A DNA stretch of 64,000 nt from the NCBI GenBank assembly GCA_019873625.1, contig JAIOAW010000010.1:18237-82236 (forward strand). Direction: 5' to 3'. The notes under the pieces were generated by a model. That model worked only from the letters and a program-made list of their open reading frames with translations. It searched no databases and was not told the origin of the DNA. The position numbers and the translations under genes were made by a program. Below are positions 26,733 through 35,925 of this stretch, piece by piece; within the stretch, counting starts at the first letter, position 1; each line of letters starts with the position of its first letter. The DNA comes from Chloroflexota bacterium. GTDB lineage: Bacteria; Chloroflexota; Anaerolineae; UBA1429.

Positions 26733-28165
26733 ACGAGTTCGCGGAAGCGCTCGCCCCGCGCCTCGAAATCCGCAAAGGCGTCAAAACTCGTGCCGCCCGG
26801 CGAAAGGAGCACCACCTCGCCGGGCCGCGCCAACTCGGCCGAGAGGGCTACGGCCTCTTCAAGTGTCCGCACCGAGCGCAGCATCGTATCGGCGTGGGGC
26901 GCGCGGCCCTTGGCCTGGTGCAGGGCGCGTTCGATGATCGGCACAGCCTCGCCAAAAGCGATGACCAGCCGCGCCCGTCGGAGCACCCAATCGGCCCATT
27001 CCTCCCAGGGGAGGTGCTTATCGCGCCCGCCGGCGAGGAGCACAAGCGGCTCTTCGTAGGCGCGCAGGGCGGCGATGGCACGCTCTGGCGAGGTGGCGAT
27101 GGAATCGTTCACATAGGTTACCCCACGGTGCACACGCACCGTCTCCAACCGGTGCGGCACGCCGGTGAATTCCAAGGCCGCTTGCCGAATGGCCTCGCAG
27201 GCCACCCCGCAGGCCGCGGCCAGGCAGGCGGCGCAAAGGACGTTCGCCACGTTATGCATCCCGCGCAGTGGGAGGGCGCGCCGCGAACAGAGCACCTCTT
27301 CCCTGTCCCCCGCGCGCAGGATGAGGTCTTGGCCCCGTAAAAAGGCCCCTTCGCTCACCTCCCCTTCCAGGCTGAAGCGCAAGACGTGCCCCTTGGCTCG
27401 CAGGGCCATCTCCCGCGTGTAGGGGTTGTCGGCGTTCAGGATGGCCCAATCTCCGGCCTTCTGGTGAGCCAGAATCTGCCATTTGGCCGAGGCGTAATCT
27501 TCCATCGTGGGGTGCCGATCCAGATGGTTGGGCGTGATGTTCGTGATGGCGGCCACGGGCGGGCTGTAGCCCTCGATAGAAAGGACCCGCGAGGCCGCCG
27601 TGCGGCGCGCCTCCACCTCTGGCCCCTGATAGGCCGGCGTAAAGAGTTCGAGTTGAAAACTCGAGAGTTCCATCACAGCCACCTCGGGGGGTGGCTCCTC
27701 CAAAAGGCGCGCGGTCAGCGGGGAGCCGATATTCCCGCCCACCCAGACGTTGCGCCCGCCGGCGATGAGCATACGGCCGGTTAGCGCGGTGGTGGTCGTC
27801 TTCCCGCTCGAGCCTGTGATGCCCACGATGAGCGAGGGCACCACCTGCGTAAAGAGCCTCGGCTCGCTGCTGATGGGCACCCCGCGTTGCCGCGCCTCTT
27901 GCACCACGGGCGCCGTGGGGGGCACCCCAGGGCTGATGAAGAGGATATCGCACTGGCTTACGTCGGGCGTGGGGTTGCCCAAATCGAGCGCGATGGGCAA
28001 CCCTTGGATGAGCGCCAGGTGCTTGGCCAACTGCTCTGCGGGCTTATTATCATTGAGCGTGACTTGGGCGCCGGCCTGCGCCAAAAAGCGCGCTAGCGCC
28101 GTGCCCTCGCGGGCCGCGCCGATGATGAGCGCCCTCACGTGTTGCCAACCTTGAAAACCCGTCAT
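26717..28165 (-). CDS. murD: UDP-N-acetylmuramoyl-L-alanine--D-glutamate ligase MurD
   Basis: A 482-residue Mur ligase adding D-Glu. The N-terminal Rossmann-like domain (RALIIGAAREGTALARFLAQ), the P-loop GITGSSGKTTTTALTGR, ITNITPNHLDRHPTMEDYA and the C-terminal YVNDSIATSPERAIAALRAY and LLSPGGTSFDAFADFEARG motifs are typical. A small insertion around residues 190-205 (about VEARRTAASRV) is not usual. ATG 28165 overlaps the mraY stop (ATGA). The gene overlaps ftsW by 16 bases. Confidence 0.95.
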   Translation of the reverse strand: MTGFQGWQHVRALIIGAAREGTALARFLAQAGAQVTLNDNKPAEQLAKHLALIQGLPIALDLGNPTPDVSQCDILFISPGVPPTAPVVQEARQRGVPISSEPRLFTQVVPSLIVGITGSSGKTTTTALTGRMLIAGGRNVWVGGNIGSPLTARLLEEPPPEVAVMELSSFQLELFTPAYQGPEVEARRTAASRVLSIEGYSPPVAAITNITPNHLDRHPTMEDYASAKWQILAHQKAGDWAILNADNPYTREMALRAKGHVLRFSLEGEVSEGAFLRGQDLILRAGDREEVLCSRRALPLRGMHNVANVLCAACLAAACGVACEAIRQAALEFTGVPHRLETVRVHRGVTYVNDSIATSPERAIAALRAYEEPLVLLAGGRDKHLPWEEWADWVLRRARLVIAFGEAVPIIERALHQAKGRAPHADTMLRSVRTLEEAVALSAELARPGEVVLLSPGGTSFDAFADFEARGERFRELVWALE

Positions 28166-29139
28166 CGCCACCACCACCCAATCATTACCCCAATGGCTGC
28201 GGCCAAGGCCGAGACGAGCCAAAACCGCGTGGTCACTTGGGTCTCGCTCCAGCCGCCCAGTTCAAAATGATGATGGAGCGGCGCCATGCGCAGGACCCTT
28301 CGCCCCTCGCCGTATCTGCGCCGCGTGTATTTGAAATAACTGACCTGGATAATATCCGAAAGCGCCTCCGCCACCAAGAGCGCCCCGATGACCGGCAGGA
28401 GCAAAATATGTCCCGAAAGGAGTGCCATCGCGGCCAAGCCGGCCCCCAGGGCCTCGGCGCCTATATCTCCCATAAAAATCCGCGCGGGGTGGATGTTGTA
28501 CCACAGAAACGCGCACAAGGCCCCCGCCATCACGAACCCGAAAAGCCCCACGCGATCTTGGCCTGAAAGGAGCGCCAAAGCCCCCATAGCCAAATAGGCG
28601 ATGGCCGAGACCCCGCCGGCCAGGCCGTCCACGCCATCGGCCAGATTCACGGCGTTGGAACTCGCCACGAGGAGAAAGGTCCCCAGGGGAATGGCCCATA
28701 GGCCGAGGTCCACCTCGCCGCCCCACCAGCGCAGGGTGATGTGAGTGCCGTTGCCCAGATAGAGGATCACGGCCACCCCAAAGGCCACCGCCCACTGCAT
28801 AGGGAATTTATCTCCAAACCGCCAGCCGACGCCGGTCGCATCCTTCAAGCCGCGCAGATCGTCTATGGCGCCCAGAAGGGCAAAAAGGATCACGGCGGCG
28901 AGCGCCCAAAGGGGCCGGTAGATGCCCATCGCCGCGAGGATGAGCGTTATGACGGTCGCCACGCCCACGAAGTAGATTCCACCCATCGTGGCGGTGCCCA
29001 CCTTGGCCTGGTGCGCTGCGGGGCCATCGCTCCGAATCCTTTTGCCGATGCCGTATCGCAAAAGGGTGCGGATGACCCACCCGCCCCAAGGCACGGCGGC
29101 GACGAAAGTCAGTGCGAAAAGGAGCAGGGCCTCGATCAT
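28162..29139 (-). CDS. mraY: phospho-N-acetylmuramoyl-pentapeptide transferase MraY
   Basis: A 325-residue polytopic enzyme that forms lipid I from UDP-MurNAc-pentapeptide and undecaprenyl phosphate. Visible motifs are HQAKVGTATMGGIYFV, the Asp pair in GAIDDLRGLK, NAVNLADGVDGLAGG and the C-terminal MAPLHHHFELGGWSE. The motif usually written MGDTGSLALG reads MGDIGAEALGAG here, with Thr to Ile and Ser to Ala changes. ATG 29139, behind GGAGGGGAGCGG, overlaps the murF stop. Confidence 0.94.
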   Translation of the reverse strand: MIEALLLFALTFVAAVPWGGWVIRTLLRYGIGKRIRSDGPAAHQAKVGTATMGGIYFVGVATVITLILAAMGIYRPLWALAAVILFALLGAIDDLRGLKDATGVGWRFGDKFPMQWAVAFGVAVILYLGNGTHITLRWWGGEVDLGLWAIPLGTFLLVASSNAVNLADGVDGLAGGVSAIAYLAMGALALLSGQDRVGLFGFVMAGALCAFLWYNIHPARIFMGDIGAEALGAGLAAMALLSGHILLLPVIGALLVAEALSDIIQVSYFKYTRRRYGEGRRVLRMAPLHHHFELGGWSETQVTTRFWLVSALAAAIGVMIGWWWR

Positions 29140-30587
29140 CCGCTCCCCTCCAGGCCATAGACAATTTCTTCCATCGCCATCCCCCGCGACCCCTTGATGA
29201 GTACGACGTCTCCCTCCCGGAGGAAGGTTTTCAGCCAATCGAGCGCCTCTTGGTTCGTCTCCACCATCGTGATATCCTGCGGCGGCAGGCCCGCCTCGCG
29301 GGCGCTCTCGGCGATCCAGCGGGCGCGGTGGCCCACGGTGAGGAGGTGTTCCACCCGCGAGGCGCAGAGGGCGCCCACCTCGCGGTGCGCCTCCCGCTCA
29401 TAATCGCCCAGTTCCAGCATATCCCCCAGCACGGCGATGCGGCGCCCGGCCAGAGAGGCCAACAGGTCCAGCGCGGCCTGGCAAGAGGCAGGGCTGGCGT
29501 TGTACGTATCATCCAAGAGGAGCGCGCCGCTCGATAAGCGTTTGGGCACGAGGCGCGGGCCGCCGCCCATCGCCTCAAGCCCACGGGTGATCTCTTCCCA
29601 AGTCAATCCCTCGGCCAGGCCCACGGCCACGGCGGCAAGGGCCGGCATCACGGCATGGCGCCCCAAAAGGGGCGTGCGCAAGGCGGCCTCTTGCGGCGCC
29701 TGTGGGAAGCGTTCCGTCTGAACCGCGAGTTCGAAGACGATGCCCCCCAGCCCCAAGGTTTGCACATCCAGGGCGCAGAGGTCGTTCTCTGGCCCAAGGC
29801 CGAAGGTTACCACGGGTGCCGCGCTGAGGGCGGCCATAGCGCGCACGCGCGGATCATCTCCATTCAAGATGGCCAAGCCCTCCGGCGGTAGGGCCTGCAC
29901 GAGTTCCGCCTTGGCCTGGGCGATGCGCTCGATGCTTCCCAGCCGCTCCAGGTGGGTTGGCCCCACGTTCATTACCACGCCCAGGGCGGGCTGGGCCAAG
30001 TCGCACAGGAGGGCGATCTCGCCCAAGGCATACATCGCCATCTCGAGCACAGCCCGTTCGTAGCGCGGCGTGAGCGTGAGGAGGGTTAGGGGCAGGCCGA
30101 TCTCGTTATTCGCATTGCCCTCGTTTTTGAGCGTAACAAAACGCTGGGCCAGCACGGCGGCGATGGCCTCTTTGGCCGTCGTCTTGCCGACGCTGCCCGT
30201 AACGCCTATCACCCGCAGGTGTGGGTGGTCTCGCCGATAGGCCTTGGCCAAACGCTGGAGCGCCGCGAGCGTATTTTCGACGCGGATGGCGATGGGCGCC
30301 TCCACGCGTTCAGGCAGATGGGCGGCCGCCAGGTCCAACGTGGGCACGCCGGGCACCTCCCGCTGGATGAGCGCGGCCTTGGCGCCCGCTGCAAAGGCCT
30401 GGGCCACGTACAAGTGGCCATCGGTGCGCTCCCCTGGTAGGGCCACGAAAAGGCTCCCCTCGCGCGCCTGGCGCGAGTCAATACACACCTGCTCGAGGCG
30501 CACGGCCTCGGCCCCCTCGATGGCGCGCGGGGCGCCCAGTTGTCTCAAAGCATAGGCTAAGGTAAACACGTCTTTCCCCAAGGTCAT
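29136..30587 (-). CDS. murF: UDP-MurNAc-tripeptide--D-alanyl-D-alanine ligase MurF
   Basis: A 483-residue Mur ligase adding D-Ala-D-Ala. VCIDSRQAREGSLFVALPG in the N-terminal domain, P-loop GVTGSVGKTTAKEAI, the NEIGLPLTLL motif and C-terminal LLLDDTYNASPASCQAALDL are diagnostic. ATG 30587 gives the family start (MTLGKDVFTLAYAL); the open frame upstream overlaps the PBP gene and is not coding. It follows ftsI directly (8 bases), with no murE between them. Confidence 0.94.
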   Translation of the reverse strand: MTLGKDVFTLAYALRQLGAPRAIEGAEAVRLEQVCIDSRQAREGSLFVALPGERTDGHLYVAQAFAAGAKAALIQREVPGVPTLDLAAAHLPERVEAPIAIRVENTLAALQRLAKAYRRDHPHLRVIGVTGSVGKTTAKEAIAAVLAQRFVTLKNEGNANNEIGLPLTLLTLTPRYERAVLEMAMYALGEIALLCDLAQPALGVVMNVGPTHLERLGSIERIAQAKAELVQALPPEGLAILNGDDPRVRAMAALSAAPVVTFGLGPENDLCALDVQTLGLGGIVFELAVQTERFPQAPQEAALRTPLLGRHAVMPALAAVAVGLAEGLTWEEITRGLEAMGGGPRLVPKRLSSGALLLDDTYNASPASCQAALDLLASLAGRRIAVLGDMLELGDYEREAHREVGALCASRVEHLLTVGHRARWIAESAREAGLPPQDITMVETNQEALDWLKTFLREGDVVLIKGSRGMAMEEIVYGLEGSG

Positions 30588-30595
30588 CTCGCGCC

Positions 30596-32341
30596 CTAGG
30601 GCGCGGGTGGAATGCCAAAATAGTTCATCAGGAACGCAAAGAGACGACTGAACTCGGGGGCGGCCGCCTGCACGCCCCCTTCGCCTTCGCGCGGCTTGTC
30701 GAACTTGACGAGCACCACAAAGCGCGCCTCTGGGAGCGGGCCATATCCCACGAATGAGGCGATGACGTCCTTGCCCTCGTATCCCTCCGGCGTGGGGATG
30801 TTCGCCGTGCCCGATTTGCCGGCGATGCGGTAGCCCGGCACCAGGGCGGGGCGCATCCCCAGTTTGACGGCCTCTTCGAGGAGGTGGGCCATCTGCGTCG
30901 CCGTCTCCGGCGAGACGACCTGGCGCAGGGGCGTGGGGCTTGTTCGCATGGCGCCTTGAGGGGTGCGCATCTCGGAGACGATGTATGGCTTCATCATCAG
31001 GCCACGATTGGCCAGCGCGCCGTAGGCCACCGCCACCTGCAAAGGCGTTACGGCGATGCCCTGGCCGAAGGCATTGCGCCCCAAGTCTGACATATGCCAA
31101 TAGGGGTCGCCCGGTACGCGCATCAGGCCCCGTTCCTCCCCGATGAGGTCCACTTGGGTGTGCTCCCCGAACCCGAAGCGTTTGAACGTCTCGTAAAAGC
31201 GCGTCGGCCCCAGAAGGGAGGCCACATGGGCTGCGCCGACGTTGAGCGAATAGGCCAGAAGTTGCGTCATCGTGGTAAGGCCATAGGCCTTGCCGTTCTC
31301 ATTCTTGATCTCTTCCTCGCCGACGGTGATAGAACCCCGATCGTCGTACGTGTCCGTGGCGCGGATGACCTGCGCCTCCAATGCCGCGGCTAGGGTCATC
31401 GCTTTGAGCACCGACCCCGGCTCATACACGGTTCCAATGCAGGGGTTGCGGTGCTCTTCGATGGAAGAGACGGACCAATATTCCGCCGGATCGTAGGTGG
31501 GGAAGTTGGCCATGGCCAAAATGGCCCCCGTGCGCGCATCCAGCACGATGATGTTGCCAGCAGCCGCCTTGTTCACCAAGATTCCCTCTTGCAGGATGCG
31601 CTCGGCCTCATACTGGATGTTGCGATCCAGCGTTAGGACCAGGTCCGCACCGGGCTGAGGCGGGCGGTACCCGCCGAGCACGGCCATCACGGGCTGGCCC
31701 CAAGGCCCTCGGATACCCTGCCATTCTCCATCTTGCCCGCGCAGTTCCCGGTCATAATAGCCCTCAAGGCCGTACTGGCCATCCCCGTCGAGATCCACAA
31801 ACCCCAAGACGTGCGCCGCCAAGGTCTCATCGGGGTAGACGCGCCAATAGCCGTATTCGATCTGCACGCCCTTTTGGCGGAGCGGCTCCAGTTCTTGGCA
31901 CACCTCGGGCGGCACGGTAACGGCCAAGATTTTGCGTTGTTCGCGCGGAGGGGCCGACGCGACGCGCTCCACGCTCTCCACGGGCTGGCGGAGCACCTCG
32001 GCCACGCGGGCGATCTTTTGCGCGCGCCCCCACTCGATACGGCCATCCTTATCCATCTTGTCAATCCGATCCAAGAGTTCGGGCACGAGAAAGATACGGC
32101 ACCCATAGGTGGAAACGGCGAGATAGTTCCCCGTCGCATCCAGAATGGCCCCCCGAACGGCCGGGATGCGCTCTGGGATGTTGCTGGCCTCGGCCCCATA
32201 GCGGACGTATTCGGGGTGCGGAAAGAGTTGCCAGCCAGCCAGCCGCAGGATGAGATAAATTGCCATCGTGCCCATCACGCCCATAAGGAGCACGATGCGC
32301 CCATATTGCAGGGCTTCTTGATTGCCGTTCGTCTCGGCCAT
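30596..32341 (-). CDS. ftsI: class B penicillin-binding protein / FtsI (division transpeptidase)
   Basis: A 581-residue membrane-anchored transpeptidase. After a short cytoplasmic N-terminus there is one transmembrane segment (about 18-38), a pedestal domain (PAVRGAILDATGNYLAVSTY), then the catalytic domain with the SxxK nucleophile in EPGSVLKAMT, SxN as YSLNVG and K(S/T)G as GKSGTAN. No PASTA repeats are present. It crosslinks septal peptidoglycan in partnership with FtsW. The start at 32341 follows GGGAAGAAAGG; ATG 32368 is a less likely alternative. It lies downstream of the FtsL-like gene. Confidence 0.93.
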   Translation of the reverse strand: MAETNGNQEALQYGRIVLLMGVMGTMAIYLILRLAGWQLFPHPEYVRYGAEASNIPERIPAVRGAILDATGNYLAVSTYGCRIFLVPELLDRIDKMDKDGRIEWGRAQKIARVAEVLRQPVESVERVASAPPREQRKILAVTVPPEVCQELEPLRQKGVQIEYGYWRVYPDETLAAHVLGFVDLDGDGQYGLEGYYDRELRGQDGEWQGIRGPWGQPVMAVLGGYRPPQPGADLVLTLDRNIQYEAERILQEGILVNKAAAGNIIVLDARTGAILAMANFPTYDPAEYWSVSSIEEHRNPCIGTVYEPGSVLKAMTLAAALEAQVIRATDTYDDRGSITVGEEEIKNENGKAYGLTTMTQLLAYSLNVGAAHVASLLGPTRFYETFKRFGFGEHTQVDLIGEERGLMRVPGDPYWHMSDLGRNAFGQGIAVTPLQVAVAYGALANRGLMMKPYIVSEMRTPQGAMRTSPTPLRQVVSPETATQMAHLLEEAVKLGMRPALVPGYRIAGKSGTANIPTPEGYEGKDVIASFVGYGPLPEARFVVLVKFDKPREGEGGVQAAAPEFSRLFAFLMNYFGIPPAP

Positions 32342-32380
32342 AGCCTTTCTTCCCGCCCGATCTCCCATAGGGTCTGGCCG

Positions 32381-32926
32381 TTACCGGCCCCAGAGCGAAC
32401 CCAACCATCGAGACACCCTTTCGGGCCACGTACCCGCCGGCTTTTGGGGCGCCACGGTGGGCGGCGCCTCGCTCACGGCAGGGAGCGCTGGGGCGCTCGC
32501 CTGCGGCGCCAAGTCCAGATACAGCCTCTGCGTGCGGTCGCCCGCCTCGGGCAAGCGATATTGGATGTGCTCGCCCTCCCGCAAGATGCGCTGCAAAGCG
32601 CCCAAGCGGGCGATCTCCGCCTGGAGGCTCACGATTTCGTGCGTCAGGTTCTCCTTTTCCTGCTCTAGGAGGAGGATTTCATGGGCTTGCGCGATGACCC
32701 GCGAGGCCTGCTCCAGATAGAGCCAGCCCGCCAGCGCCACGAGGATGCTTGCCACCAGGCCAAAGAGCACGGGCCTTACCTCCACGCGAAGCCCCACGAA
32801 CTTTTTTCCGCGCACGCCGCCGCGGAGAATCAGCAGAGAATCATCGCGCTCATCGAGCGCGCCTTTGCGGGTGCGCCCTGCATCCTGTGAGGGCCGGTTT
32901 TCCTGAATAGAAGGCAGGGTGGGCAT
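32381..32926 (-). CDS. ftsL: FtsL-like bitopic cell division protein
   Basis: A 181-residue protein with a basic cytoplasmic part, one transmembrane segment (about 52-70, VLFGLVASILVALAGWLYL) and a leucine/glutamate-rich coiled coil (about 72-118, LLLEQEKENLTHEIVSLQAE), ending in a Pro/Ala-rich tail with a final WPERVSRWLGSLWGR. This layout and the position between rsmH and ftsI identify it as the FtsL equivalent; sequence alone is weak evidence because FtsL proteins are poorly conserved. The tail of about 60 residues is longer than usual. Confidence 0.7.
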   Translation of the reverse strand: MPTLPSIQENRPSQDAGRTRKGALDERDDSLLILRGGVRGKKFVGLRVEVRPVLFGLVASILVALAGWLYLEQASRVIAQAHEILLLEQEKENLTHEIVSLQAEIARLGALQRILREGEHIQYRLPEAGDRTQRLYLDLAPQASAPALPAVSEAPPTVAPQKPAGTWPERVSRWLGSLWGR

Positions 32927-32944
32927 TTTTCACCTGCGATTGGG

Positions 32945-33915
<971 letters not shown>

Positions 33916-33919
<4 letters not shown>

Positions 33920-34353
33920 AGGTGGTATCCCATCTTGTTCAATTCGTCGAGGATGAGCGCCATATTCTCGCGATCTCGCTGGGATTGTTCGGCCCATCGT
34001 TCGGGTGACCAAATCTCGATGTACGCGTTGGCGCCCACGATGATGGCCTGCTCGCGGATATCCGCATACTCGCGCAAAGGCGTGGGGATGAGGATGCGCC
34101 CCATCTGATCGGGGGTCACCTCGAAGGCTCGCGAAAAGAACTGCCGGTTGAAGGCACGCGCCGCCGCGCTCGTTGTGGGCATCGCCGCGGCCTTGCGCGA
34201 AATCTCCTCCCACAAGGGGCGCGGGAAGACCGCCAGGCAGGGATCATGACCGCGCGTCAGCACCAGGCCTTGCGCCAACTCCTCGCGCATCCGCGCGGGG
34301 ATGGTAAGCCGCCCCTTGGCATCCAGCGTGTGTGTATATTCCCCCAAAAACAC
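33916..34353 (-). CDS. mraZ: transcriptional regulator MraZ
   Basis: A 145-residue protein with two tandem AbrB-like SpoVT domains: MFLGEYTHTLDAKGRLTIPA and RAFEVTPDQMGRILIPTPLREYA. MraZ binds repeated TGGG boxes at the start of dcw operons and controls them, including itself. It is the first gene after the operon promoter (34435-34462), and a palindrome containing TGGGA on both strands lies in between (34384-34417). Confidence 0.95.
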
Positions 34354-34383
34354 CAGTAAGCCGCCTTTGCCCTACCCCAGCAG

Positions 34384-34417
34384 GGGAGTGGGACGTATAC
34401 CATTTCGTCCCACTCCC
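34384..34417. promoter_or_regulatory. palindrome, probable MraZ operator / leader hairpin of the dcw operon
   Basis: A perfect 12-bp inverted repeat GGGAGTGGGACG (34384-34395) with its complement at 34406-34417 and 10 bases between. Both arms contain TGGGA, the core of known MraZ boxes, which are usually arranged as direct repeats. It lies just downstream of the dcw promoter, so binding there would block transcription; in RNA it would form a hairpin. Confidence 0.55.
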
Positions 34418-34434
34418 TGACATTCAATGCCACC

Positions 34435-34462
34435 ATTATATCCCGCCCCTGGCGATGTGCAA
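34435..34462 (-). promoter_or_regulatory. main promoter of the dcw operon
   Basis: TTGCAC (34457-34462), 16-base spacer and a perfect TATAAT (34435-34440) on the minus strand, about 80 bases ahead of mraZ. Confidence 0.75.
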
Positions 34463-34520
34463 GCCGTTTTGCCACTTGAGAGGGGATTTTTTATGAATTT
34501 TTACGCAGGCGCTTGGGGCA

Positions 34521-35753
34521 TCAAGGGGTCGCTCGGCGGCCGCAGCAATGTTTGTACTTTTTGCCGGAGCCGCATGGGCAGGGGTCATTGCGCCCCACGG
34601 GGCGGCGAGGGTCTGGGGGATATTCCTCGGGCGGGGTGCCCATACGTTCCAAAAGGCGATCCCTCAGGGCGAGGAACTTTTCGTGGCTATGGGCAAAGAA
34701 CTGTTGGTAGGCGCGGCAGAGGTAGTGGCGGTTGCCGCTCCACGGCCCTACGAAGCGCGGGCAGCCCTGGTGGCAGAGGGCTAGCCAAGCACACGCGGCA
34801 CATTCGGGCCGCGGCTTGGCCTTGGCCTCGGCAAAACGCCGCAAGGTGGCGCTTTCAAAGGCCTCCTCAAGGGGCAAGGTAGAGAGGTTCCCGAGCCGCA
34901 AATCTTCTTGGACGAAAAAGTCGCACGGGTACAGATCGCCATTATACTCGACGACGAGGTATCCCCCGCATTGCTCCTGGTAGCAACACATAGGCGCCTC
35001 TTGCCCGAGGTAAACGGCGAGGATTGCATCGAAATCTCGAATGGAGACCTCCGGCTCGCCGCCGTTGTACCAGCGGTCGAACACCTCGCACAGAAAATCG
35101 CCAAACTGCTCGGGGCGCACCGAAAAGGCCGTGGGGCGGCCGGTGGTGGGATCTCTTTCCACACAGGGGATGAACTGTAAAAAGCGAAATCCCTCTCCCA
35201 CCAAATAATCATAGATTTCGGCGCCGTGGCTGCCCGTTACATCGTTCACCACGCTCAAGATGTTGTATTCCACGTGGTAGGCATCGAGCAGGCGGAGCGC
35301 CTCGCGCACGCGCGCATGGGTGGGCGCACCGTGCACATATTGGCGATAGTGGTCGTGAAGCGGGGCCGGCCCGTCGAGGCTCACACCCAACAGAAAATTG
35401 TACTGGCGCAAGAAGCGCGCCCAATCCGCATCCAGAAGAAGGCCATTCGTCTGCAAGCCGTTGCTCACCGATTGGCCGGCTGTGCCGTACTTTTTTTGGA
35501 GCGCCACAACCTGCTCGAAAAACTCTAACCCGCAGAGGGTCGGTTCGCCCCCCTGCCACCCGAACACCGCCTGCTCACGGTCGAGGGCCATCCCTTGCTG
35601 GATGAGCACTTCCAGCGTTTGCCGCGTCATACGGCGCTGATGCCCCGCGCGGTAGGGGTCTGACGGGCGGTCGTGGTAAAAGCAGTAGGTGCAATGAAGG
35701 TTGCAATCGCCCGAAGCGGGCTTGATGAGCAAACTGCGCGGCAAAGTGGGCAT
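34521..35753 (-). CDS. radical SAM/SPASM protein, anaerobic sulfatase-maturase-like, with SEC-C tail
   Basis: A 410-residue protein. The radical SAM cluster is Cys17-x3-Cys21-x2-Cys24 (CNLHCTYC). FGWQGGEPTLCGLEFF and LGVSLDGPAPLHDHYR follow. The SPASM region has CYQEQCGGYLVVEYNGDLYPC and CAACAWLALCHQGCPR for two more Fe-S clusters. This is the anSME layout, which oxidises a Ser or Cys of a sulfatase to formylglycine. The last 20 residues form a SEC-C zinc motif (NDPCPCGSGKKYKHCC), an unusual addition. No sulfatase is in the window. It has its own promoter at 35787-35815. Confidence 0.85.
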   Translation of the reverse strand: MPTLPRSLLIKPASGDCNLHCTYCFYHDRPSDPYRAGHQRRMTRQTLEVLIQQGMALDREQAVFGWQGGEPTLCGLEFFEQVVALQKKYGTAGQSVSNGLQTNGLLLDADWARFLRQYNFLLGVSLDGPAPLHDHYRQYVHGAPTHARVREALRLLDAYHVEYNILSVVNDVTGSHGAEIYDYLVGEGFRFLQFIPCVERDPTTGRPTAFSVRPEQFGDFLCEVFDRWYNGGEPEVSIRDFDAILAVYLGQEAPMCCYQEQCGGYLVVEYNGDLYPCDFFVQEDLRLGNLSTLPLEEAFESATLRRFAEAKAKPRPECAACAWLALCHQGCPRFVGPWSGNRHYLCRAYQQFFAHSHEKFLALRDRLLERMGTPPEEYPPDPRRPVGRNDPCPCGSGKKYKHCCGRRATP

Positions 35754-35786
35754 CGAGGCAGCATCCCCTTATGTCAGGTAAGGGCT

Positions 35787-35815
35787 ATCATAGCGGGGGG
35801 AAGGGGGATTGTCAA
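35787..35815 (-). promoter_or_regulatory. promoter of the radical SAM/SPASM gene
   Basis: TTGACA (35810-35815), 17-base spacer, TATGAT (35787-35792) on the minus strand. Confidence 0.75.
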
Positions 35816-35880
35816 AACACCTTGGAGGGCGAGGCCCTGCCTCGTCTACACAGGCCGGGAGACCCGCGTGTCTCGATCAA

Positions 35881-35916
35881 AACAAAAAACTCCCGCAGGT
35901 TTTGGGCCTGCGGGAG
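35881..35916 (-). terminator. intrinsic terminator of rpoD
   Basis: A 10-bp stem (35890-35899 with 35907-35916) is followed on the minus strand by TTTTTTGTT, 10 bases after the sigma factor stop. Confidence 0.88.
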
Positions 35917-35925
35917 GGGAAAGGC

